From Verrucomicrobiota bacterium (GTDB taxonomy: Bacteria > Verrucomicrobiota > Verrucomicrobiia > Limisphaerales > UBA9464), in contig JAFLEG010000405.1 of assembly GCA_017302195.1 (NCBI GenBank), forward strand, positions 1-5,000: a stretch of 5,000 nucleotides of DNA, read 5' to 3'. Below the pieces are notes generated by a model. The model had not been told where the DNA came from. It worked only from the letters and a program-made list of their open reading frames with translations, and did not search any database. Below are positions 1 through 5,000 of the stretch, piece after piece. Both the position numbers and the translations under genes were made by a program. Numbering within the stretch: the first letter of the stretch is position 1; every line of letters begins with the position of its first letter.

Positions 1-15
1 GGCGGAGCCCTCCAT
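1..15 (-). CDS. possible start of a downstream gene (5 codons visible)
   Basis: On the minus strand an ATG lies three bases after the TGA of the permease gene and opens a frame reading M-E-G-S-A up to the window edge. The very short spacing and shared strand would fit an operon partner, and in many bacteria LptF and LptG genes sit side by side. Nothing more than five codons is visible, there is no clear Shine-Dalgarno sequence, and the family cannot be recognised. It could equally be a chance ATG. Confidence 0.25.
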
Positions 16-18
16 GAC

Positions 19-1470
19 TCAGCGCACGCGGGCGGTCATCCACAGGCCGATGGACCCGAAGGTGGCGTTGGGCAGCCAGGCCCCGAGCCAGGGCGGGATC
101 GTCCCGCTCTGTCCGAGGGCGAATCCCAGCCGCTGGACGGTGAAGTAGAGGAATCCCCAGGCGAGGCTGCCGGCGACCCCGTAGAAGATGTTGCGGCGTC
201 CGGACGGCGCGCCGAACGGGATGGCGATCAGCACCACCACCAGGCAGGTCCAGGGCGCGGCGATGCGGGCGTGGAGCTGGGTCTCCAGCAGGTCACGGTC
301 GCGGCGGGGAAGCTGCGGATGCAGTTGCCGGTAGGCGAGCACGTCCCGGATGGGCAGTTCCGCACTGCGCATGGTGCGCGCCCTGGACAGCACCTCGCCG
401 ACGCGGATCTCGCTGCGCAGCAGTTCCGGGGTTTCGCTGAGTTCGGGCAGATCCAGCTCCGGGTGGAGCAGCTCCAGCGGTTCGGCATCGGTGCCGGAGC
501 GGTGGATCCACTCCCGGGCGTTGAGCAGACGCCAGTGCCCGTTCGTCCAGAGTCCCCCGTCGGCAATCAGCTTGCGCAGCGCGCTCCGTTCCATGGGCTG
601 GACGTATCGGAAACCGGCCAGAACCCCGTTGGTCAGCAGCAGCGAGCGGGCGGTCCATGCCTGCTGGGTTTCGGGGTCCTCGCGGACGAGATTGGTCCAG
701 CCGACGACGCTGTTGGAGACCGTGAGCGGCACGCCGGTCCAGGCGGCGAGCTCGGCGGGACCGCCGCCCATCTCCGCGGCGGAGAGGAACCCCCGGGTTC
801 CGATGGCCGGATGTTCGTCCTCCTCATGGCGGTGGATGCGCTCCTCGCCGGAGGACAGCAGCCAGTATCCGTTGGTCCACAGGGCGGTTTCCGCGCGAAT
901 CTCTCGCCGGGCGCCGACCGGCAATCGCATGGCAAGCCGCGCCTGACGGAGCTCGGTGGTGTCCACATTGAACGCGCCGAGGCTCCAGTGCCGCGCGGCC
1001 AGCGGGTTCCGGAAGTCCACCCGCTCGCGCCAGCGTCCGCGGGCCGCCGCCTGGGGCTGGACCCGCCGCCGCTCCAGTTGCTGCAGCCGCGCCGGAGCGT
1101 CGGTGAGCAGTTGCTCATTCACCAGGAAGAGGCATCCGCAGAAGAGGAATCCGGTGAAGAAGTAGGGGAGGCAGATGCGCCACAGGCTCAGGCCCGCCGC
1201 CCGCATGGCGATGAGCTCATTGTACCGCGAATGCTGGGTCAGCGCGTAGAGCAGGGCCAGAAGCAGGGAGACCGGCAGGAGGATGCCCAGCAGTTCGGGC
1301 AGCTTCAGGTAGTAGTACTGGCCGATGTCGCCGAGGGTCCACTGGCGTTCTTGGAAGGTGTCGAGGTTTCCAAAGACATCGAAGGTGATCCAGAAGAGGA
1401 GGAAGGCCGCCAGGCAGAAACCCAGCGGCACCAGCAGTTCACGGAAGAGATATCGGTCGAGCAGACGCAT
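19..1470 (-). CDS. LptF/LptG family permease (lipopolysaccharide export, inner membrane)
   Basis: LptF/LptG-type (YjgP/YjgQ) permease. In this family LptF and LptG form the membrane part of the LptB2FG ABC transporter, which pulls LPS out of the inner membrane and passes it to LptC and LptA. The 483-residue protein shows the family layout. Three N-terminal membrane helices lie near residues 12-33, 57-79 and 97-118. A periplasmic domain spans about 120-400, and three C-terminal helices lie near 405-422, 428-449 and 459-480. The segment NELIAMRAAGLS (84-95), between helices 2 and 3, matches the family's conserved cytoplasmic coupling region, which contacts LptB. E. coli LptF and LptG are about 360 residues, so this one is over 100 residues longer. 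The excess lies in the periplasmic beta domain, where two WTNG-containing segments (about 188-221 and 298-331) look like an internal duplication. The ATG at 1470 directly precedes the first helix. No strong ribosome binding site is seen; a weak CTAGG lies 13-17 bases upstream. I cannot decide between LptF and LptG, so no symbol is given. Confidence 0.93.
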   Translation of the reverse strand: MRLLDRYLFRELLVPLGFCLAAFLLFWITFDVFGNLDTFQERQWTLGDIGQYYYLKLPELLGILLPVSLLLALLYALTQHSRYNELIAMRAAGLSLWRICLPYFFTGFLFCGCLFLVNEQLLTDAPARLQQLERRRVQPQAAARGRWRERVDFRNPLAARHWSLGAFNVDTTELRQARLAMRLPVGARREIRAETALWTNGYWLLSSGEERIHRHEEDEHPAIGTRGFLSAAEMGGGPAELAAWTGVPLTVSNSVVGWTNLVREDPETQQAWTARSLLLTNGVLAGFRYVQPMERSALRKLIADGGLWTNGHWRLLNAREWIHRSGTDAEPLELLHPELDLPELSETPELLRSEIRVGEVLSRARTMRSAELPIRDVLAYRQLHPQLPRRDRDLLETQLHARIAAPWTCLVVVLIAIPFGAPSGRRNIFYGVAGSLAWGFLYFTVQRLGFALGQSGTIPPWLGAWLPNATFGSIGLWMTARVR

Positions 1471-1593
1471 CCGGCGCCGCGAACCTAGACCCGGTCCGGG
1501 CCGTCAGGCGAGCAATCCGGCGTCGCCGGTTCAAGGACGGTGCCTCCAGTGGTTGTCGGCAGCATGGGGGTGTTTTCACCCGGAGAGGCCTCA

Positions 1594-1620
1594 CACCAAG
1601 GACACGAGGGGCACAAAGGA
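1594..1620. repeat. three tandem 9-base CAC-type units
   Basis: Three consecutive 9-base units can be read: CACCAAGGA, CACGAGGGG and CACAAAGGA. Each starts with CAC and has a purine-rich tail. A TTTTCACC, the usual left edge of such elements as I remember them, lies 14 bases before the first unit (1573-1580). Short arrays of the type CACGAAGGA recur in intergenic DNA of Verrucomicrobiota and some other bacteria; their role is not known to me. The units are only partly conserved here, so this looks like a short or decayed copy. Confidence 0.6.
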
Positions 1621-1699
1621 ATCCATGGGACGCCCCAAGTCCGCAACGCCACCTCAAACCCAGGGATGCACGGGTGCCAGGACCGGAGGGTGGCGTGCG

Positions 1700-1730
1700 C
1701 CCGTGGGTTCGCGATTGCAGTGCCCACGGG
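1700..1730. promoter_or_regulatory. 8-bp hairpin upstream of the secreted-protein start
   Basis: CCCGTGGG (1700-1707) and CCCACGGG (1723-1730) are perfect reverse complements around a 15-base loop, ending 21 bases before the ATG at 1752. Both arms are followed by TTC, so the segment also reads as an imperfect direct repeat of CCC-N2-GGGTTC. There is no T-run, so it is not an intrinsic terminator. It could be a leader hairpin, an operator-like dyad, or chance in GC-rich DNA. Confidence 0.35.
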
Positions 1731-1751
1731 TTCCCGCTAGGTAGCGGCCCC

Positions 1752-1847
1752 ATGGTGTTTGGAGCGACTCTTTGGAGGGATTGGAGGTCCTGGCGGCGGT
1801 GGTTTCGGTTCGGTTTGCCGGCGGTTCTCTGCGCTGGCGCCGTCGCG
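1752..1847 (+). other. signal peptide with Trp/Arg-rich n-region
   Basis: Residues 1-32 of the secreted protein. Tryptophans fall at every third position (8, 11, 14, 17) among arginines, then a short apolar stretch FGLPAVLCAGAVA leads to an A-V-A cleavage site before QQ. RRWF at 15-18 matches the RRxF core of a Tat signal, although the following residues (R, F) do not match the usual L-K. Sec or Tat export cannot be decided by eye. Cys27 is not in a good lipobox (AVLC), so a lipoprotein is unlikely. Confidence 0.7.
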
Positions 1848-4800
1848 CAGCAGTCACCGGTCCTCACCGGGGTGCGCGTGGACCCGTCCGGCCGGGCCGT
1901 GGTGGGTGTCACCGCGACACCCGGGCACTACTCCATTCTCTATCGCGGCGGATCTCTGGACGCCATCCGGACTCCCGCGGCCTTGGCCGGTGAGGCGCCT
2001 CCGGGCGGTGAGGGCTCGCTGGAGCTCGCGGATGCCGAGTGGCCGTTGCCGGGCGGCGCTCGCTTCTACCGTGTGGACCAGGTGCCCCTGACCACGCCCC
2101 GCGATGTGGATGGCGATGGACTGGACGATCTCTACGAGCTCTCGCAGAGCCCGCATCTGGATCCGCTGGCGCGGGCGGATGCCTCGTTTGATCCCGATGG
2201 CGACTATCGCCTCACCCTGGCGGAGCACCGAGCCGGCACGGATCCGTTTGCCTACAATCCGCCGCCGGTTGCCGATGTGCCGTATCCCATGCCGACCAAC
2301 GACACCCCGTTCGATCCGTTTCCCACGGACCCCGCACGGTCCCTGGTGCAGCGTCTGCTGGTCTATGCAGTGGACACCGACAGCAATGCCATCCCGGTGA
2401 AGACCCTGACGATTCAGAACAACACGCCGGTCACCCTGTTCCCGATCCTGAGGGATGGGAATGGAGCGGCGACGACCAACGTGCCTCCCACCGGACTGTA
2501 CGATCCCTACGACCCGATCAATGTGGAGTATCGGGGTTATGTGGGATACCAGGATGCGGATCAGGGCTTTTACTTCGGTCTCCGGCCGGGCCAGGCGGTC
2601 ACCCTCCGGATCCCGCTGGTCTTCTGGGATGGCGCCCGGATCGGGGTGGTGACCGACGGCCGGTATCTCACCCCTGCCGCGGGAGAGCCAAACCCGCTGC
2701 ACTTCGACTTCAATTCGGAGCGCGTCATTGTGGCCGCCGAACCGGCGCCGCCGGAACTCGCCAGCTCACCGGCCATGGCGACCAACGGGGTGGTGATGTG
2801 GTACCGCACTGCGCTGCTGGCTCCAGCCCTGGATTCCCCGGACCAGCTCGCGGAGTGGACCATCCGGGACCAGGCCTACCTCAGCAATCCGCAGATCACC
2901 GCGCGCACCGGCGGACAGATTGCGGAGTCCGAACGCGTCACGCTCATCAACTACGACGTGTCGTATGTGGACAACATGTTCCTGCCCGTGGCGATGGAGG
3001 CGCTGGACGTTCCGGTCCCGGCGCCGCCGCCCCCATTCGACCAGAATCGCGGCCCGTATGGCTGGATCGGATCCACCAACAGCAGCGGAGATCTCCAGGC
3101 CCGGATTCAGGCGTTCACCGCATCCGGCAACAGCCTGCTGGGCGCCTATTTTGGCACCAATGGATGGCCCATCTACAACATGCCGCCCGATCCGCTGGGG
3201 CAGGTGAAGATTCCTGCGGGTCAAAACATCTTCGCCCAGAGTCCGCTGGCCGGCGCGCTGTCGAGCTACGATGTGCTCAACAATCACTTCATGCTGTCGA
3301 GCGGCGGCACGGCGCCCATCGTGGTGAACATCGGGGGGCAGGGGACCACTGCAGACGGGACCACCCTGACGCTCAGTCCCAACGAGGAGCTCAGCAAGGT
3401 CCTGCAGCTACGGCCGGGGTTTTCCATCGTCGGCCATGCGCCTGCCGGGCAGCAGAATCCCATCCAGCCCGGAACCACCCTCACGCAGGTGCTGCATGTC
3501 AGCACCGGCCCGGACGACCCCAGCACGGTCGCCATGAGCCTGCCGCTGGTCGCCTCCCAGGGCGGATGCAACTTCGACTTTATCCGTCCCGTGTCGGACT
3601 ACGCCTCGGACGCCATGATCCGGCTCTGGTACTCCTGGGCGGAGTATTACCGGACGCAGTCCCAGGGGGTGGCGTCACAGACCCTGACGGCTGGCGTGGC
3701 GACAAATCAGGCGACGCTGTGGTTTGGCGCCCCGGTCAACGGCCTGATCGAGGGCATGCAGGTGAGCGGGCCGGGACTTGACCTTCCGGACCCCGCTCGG
3801 GACCAGGGTGGGGTCATCGTGCTGGCGATCGCTCCCGACCGGCAGTCCGTCACCCTGAGCCAGTTGGCGCGGGCGGATCACCCGCTCTCGGAGGGCGGGC
3901 AGTATGCCTTCATCCCGCCGCAGGTCCTTCCGGATACGCCGACGAATCTTTACTCCTTCAACTTCACCAACGATCCCGTGGAACCGTCGCGCGTCCCGAT
4001 GGAGTTCGCCCGCGGCGTGTATCTGGTCATGGGCTCGATGGCGCAGATTCCCCGGGATCCGAACGCCACCGCGCCCCATGTGCTGGAGCTGATGAACAAT
4101 GTCATTGGCGGCAACATGGGATTCATCTTCGACACCGATGCCCGGAGGTTCTCACCGGATGGTCTCGCGGTGTCCGCGCGCATCCGGGATCGGATCAAGT
4201 CGGTCCTGCGCGGTGTTTCTGATTTCGAGCAGTTTCCGGAGGTGGACGATGCGGGTCGCCGGATCTGGTATCCCAATCCGTCCGACTCCCGGGGGGGACT
4301 GGCCTTCAACGCCTACAATCTCGATCCGTTCGTGTGGTTCGTGCACGTGGTGCTGGGCTTCTCGGGGTATGGTTTCTCACTCGACGACGACACGGCCGAT
4401 GTCGGCGCCGGAGAGGCGACGCGCTTCCTCCTGACCGTTGGCGGTGCGGGCGGCCTCATCAACAGCAACGCGTGGACGATTCAAGCGGTGTACGGCCCGG
4501 TCACGGGCACCGGGAACTGGGACCCCGCGCAGACCGTCAGCTTCTACGAGGCCATCACCGACGCCAGTGACGCGAGTCCGATCGTCATCACCTCCGCCGA
4601 GCACGGCCTGGCCGACGGGGAGCAGGTGATCATTGACCAGGTGGTCGGCAATGCCGCCGCCAATGGCCACTGGACGGTGGCCAATCCCACGCTGAACACC
4701 TTCCAGTTGCTCCATTCGTCCGGCGACGGTGCCTATGCCTCAGGCGGCCGCTGGACCCGCGGTCCGCATCCGTACATCTCCGGCGTGGATCCGCTCAACG

Positions 4801-5000
4801 TGTACTGGAAGCTCAAGGGCGACGACCGGCAGGCGGGCTTCACCGGGGCTCTGGTCACGGGCAGCGGCGTGGTCCGGAAGGGTGCCGTCCGGATCGTCCA
4901 GCTTGGCGACAACCAACAGGGCGTCCTGGCCCTGAACACCAACCTGGTCAATGCCGATGGCACGCCCCTGGCCAGGGGAAGCTACACCTGGACCTGCTCC
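1752..5000 (+). CDS. large secreted GH64-like (beta-1,3-glucanase family) multidomain protein, C-terminus beyond window
   Basis: One unbroken frame of 1083 codons runs from the ATG at 1752 to the window edge without a stop. A weak AGGTAG lies seven bases before the ATG, and the start is supported by the signal peptide it gives (residues 1-32, cleavage at AVA-QQ). A small beta module ends in FYRV (105-108), followed by a calcium-type linker (118-165). From about 215 to 901 the landmarks follow glycoside hydrolase family 64, which cleaves beta-1,3-glucan. They are a thaumatin-like beta start (TLTIQNNTPVTLFP), WDGARIGVVTDG (292-303), AEWTI (367-371), NYDVSYVDNMFLP (400-412), a IPAGQNIFAQSPL stretch, LWYSWAEYY (625-633), and GYGFSLDDD (872-880, as GYAFPYDDV in the family) before LLTVGG. 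By family knowledge the acid/base pair is Glu in E-[FW]-T and Asp in SYVD, hence Glu368 and Asp407. GH64 domains are usually about 370-400 residues; this one is near 690 because of inserted segments. An FCCH-like module follows. Substrate and activity are inferred, not shown; a non-catalytic surface protein is the main alternative. Confidence 0.85.
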   Translation, partial: MVFGATLWRDWRSWRRWFRFGLPAVLCAGAVAQQSPVLTGVRVDPSGRAVVGVTATPGHYSILYRGGSLDAIRTPAALAGEAPPGGEGSLELADAEWPLPGGARFYRVDQVPLTTPRDVDGDGLDDLYELSQSPHLDPLARADASFDPDGDYRLTLAEHRAGTDPFAYNPPPVADVPYPMPTNDTPFDPFPTDPARSLVQRLLVYAVDTDSNAIPVKTLTIQNNTPVTLFPILRDGNGAATTNVPPTGLYDPYDPINVEYRGYVGYQDADQGFYFGLRPGQAVTLRIPLVFWDGARIGVVTDGRYLTPAAGEPNPLHFDFNSERVIVAAEPAPPELASSPAMATNGVVMWYRTALLAPALDSPDQLAEWTIRDQAYLSNPQITARTGGQIAESERVTLINYDVSYVDNMFLPVAMEALDVPVPAPPPPFDQNRGPYGWIGSTNSSGDLQARIQAFTASGNSLLGAYFGTNGWPIYNMPPDPLGQVKIPAGQNIFAQSPLAGALSSYDVLNNHFMLSSGGTAPIVVNIGGQGTTADGTTLTLSPNEELSKVLQLRPGFSIVGHAPAGQQNPIQPGTTLTQVLHVSTGPDDPSTVAMSLPLVASQGGCNFDFIRPVSDYASDAMIRLWYSWAEYYRTQSQGVASQTLTAGVATNQATLWFGAPVNGLIEGMQVSGPGLDLPDPARDQGGVIVLAIAPDRQSVTLSQLARADHPLSEGGQYAFIPPQVLPDTPTNLYSFNFTNDPVEPSRVPMEFARGVYLVMGSMAQIPRDPNATAPHVLELMNNVIGGNMGFIFDTDARRFSPDGLAVSARIRDRIKSVLRGVSDFEQFPEVDDAGRRIWYPNPSDSRGGLAFNAYNLDPFVWFVHVVLGFSGYGFSLDDDTADVGAGEATRFLLTVGGAGGLINSNAWTIQAVYGPVTGTGNWDPAQTVSFYEAITDASDASPIVITSAEHGLADGEQVIIDQVVGNAAANGHWTVANPTLNTFQLLHSSGDGAYASGGRWTRGPHPYISGVDPLNVYWKLKGDDRQAGFTGALVTGSGVVRKGAVRIVQLGDNQQGVLALNTNLVNADGTPLARGSYTWTCS
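2103..2246 (+). other. calcium-binding type linker (thrombospondin type 3-like repeat pair)
   Basis: Residues 118-165 of the secreted protein. DVDGDGLDDLYEL (118-130) is followed by FDPDGDYRLTLAEHRAGTDP (146-165). The Asp spacing D-x-D-x-D-G-L-x-D-x-x-E is that of thrombospondin type 3 and related calcium-binding loops. The pairing with a second D-P-D-G-D...E-x-x-x-G-T-D-P half is a common arrangement in secreted proteins of Verrucomicrobiota and Planctomycetota. It probably forms a rigid calcium-stabilised spacer between the N-terminal module and the catalytic-type domain. Confidence 0.75.
3672..3944 (+). other. beta module inserted in the GH64-like domain
   Basis: Residues about 641-731 of the secreted protein separate LWYSWAEYY from NLYSFNFTNDP, two segments that I place close together in GH64 proteins. 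The insert contains GLIEGMQVSGPGLD and, after a loop, VIVLAIAPDRQSVTLSQLARA. The pattern G-M-x-V-x-G-P-G-[IL]...V-x-x-I...V-T-L-S is known to me from repeat modules of bacterial surface and phage tail proteins. A role in binding or spacing is inference. Confidence 0.5.
4557..4754 (+). other. FCCH-like module after the GH64-like domain
   Basis: Residues about 936-1001 of the secreted protein. The order of signatures is SPIVITSAEHGLADGEQV, then VVGNAAANGHWTV, then NTFQLLHSSGDGAYASGGRW. This S-P-I-x-I-T...H-G-[LF]...G-D/E-x-V...G-N-x-A-A-N-G-x-W-x-V...F-x-L...G-x-G-x-Y-x-x-G-G series matches a module that databases often label as an FCCH domain by its likeness to part of ubiquitin-activating enzyme E1. 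In bacteria it occurs in phage tail and secreted proteins, not in ubiquitin pathways. It is probably a small beta-barrel adhesion or spacer unit. Confidence 0.65.

Larger units (their letters stand above)
1471..1751. promoter_or_regulatory. divergent intergenic region between the permease and the secreted-protein gene
   Basis: This stretch separates two genes that read away from each other, so it should carry promoters or leader sequences for both. I looked for -35/-10 pairs on both strands and found none convincing, which is common for GC-rich non-proteobacterial DNA. What can be seen is a 13-base perfect palindrome (1517-1529, CCGGCG-T-CGCCGG), a 5-bp stem with a TTTT loop (1568-1581), three 9-base CAC units (1594-1620) and an 8-bp hairpin (1700-1730). 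Short open frames cross the region on both strands but have no protein-like features. Confidence 0.6.

Noticed and set aside
271..1488. Long plus-strand open frame of about 405 codons opposite the permease
   Set aside because: It is exactly antisense to a well-supported membrane protein. Its translation is rich in Q, G, R and E, has no recognisable domain, and is what a GC-rich strand gives by chance.
1517..1529. 13-base palindrome CCGGCG-T-CGCCGG
   Set aside because: It is perfect but made only of C/G dinucleotides that are common in this DNA. A one-base centre cannot form a hairpin loop, and there is no second copy to suggest an operator.
1568..1581. GGGTG-TTTT-CACCC as a terminator
   Set aside because: The stem is only five base pairs and no T-run follows on either strand. 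Both flanking genes read away from it, so no terminator is expected here.
1815..1817. TTG as the start of the secreted protein
   Set aside because: It would leave almost no positively charged n-region before the cleavage site, and the GGAGG at 1783-1787 is too far upstream. The ATG at 1752 gives a complete signal peptide.
1824..1835. Lipoprotein signal at Cys27
   Set aside because: The residues before Cys are A-V-L, and the lipobox needs a small residue just before it. A good A-V-A signal peptidase I site follows at 30-32.
1854..2702. Minus-strand open frame of about 282 codons
   Set aside because: It lies opposite the signal peptide, calcium linker and GH64-like start of the plus-strand gene. 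Its translation is an R/G/I-rich shadow without domains.
2798..3781. Plus-strand open frame of about 327 codons in another frame
   Set aside because: It overlaps the GH64-like core in a different reading frame. The composition (H, R, G, A rich) is low-information, while the other frame carries SYVD and the remaining landmarks.

Overview
This is a GC-rich bacterial window. It carries two real genes in divergent orientation around a short intergenic region, with a possible third gene just entering at the left edge. The style suggests Verrucomicrobiota: an LptF/LptG-family permease with an enlarged periplasmic domain, a very large secreted beta-rich protein with a D-x-D-G-D-G linker and an FYRV-type N-terminal module, and CAC-AAGGA-type intergenic repeats. 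This assignment is inference. There is no rRNA or other marker gene to prove it.

Left part (19-1470, minus strand): a complete 483-residue permease of the LptF/LptG (YjgP/YjgQ) family, the inner-membrane part of the lipopolysaccharide export machine. It has the expected 3 + 3 transmembrane layout. The periplasmic domain between the two membrane halves is larger than usual and contains two copies of a WTNG-x-W-x-L...E-x-IHR motif. An ATG three bases past its stop, on the same strand, may begin a co-transcribed neighbour that lies outside the window.

Middle (1471-1751): about 280 bases between the two divergent starts. It holds three tandem 9-base CAC-type units, two small inverted repeats and an 8-bp hairpin just upstream of the right-hand gene. 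I see no convincing sigma-70 promoter on either strand and no RNA gene.

Right part (1752 to the window end, plus strand): one long open frame of 1083 codons with no stop in the window. It encodes a secreted multidomain protein: signal peptide, a small beta module, a calcium-binding type linker, then a greatly enlarged domain that follows the landmark order of glycoside hydrolase family 64 (beta-1,3-glucanase, thaumatin-like fold), then an FCCH-like module and the start of another region. Because no stop is present, a search limited to closed frames would miss this gene and show only short shadow frames over it. The candidate catalytic pair is Glu368 and Asp407. The protein is the most interesting object here: a GH64-like enzyme expanded to nearly twice the normal domain size by inserted beta modules. 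There is no evidence of a functional link between the two genes beyond divergent neighbourhood.
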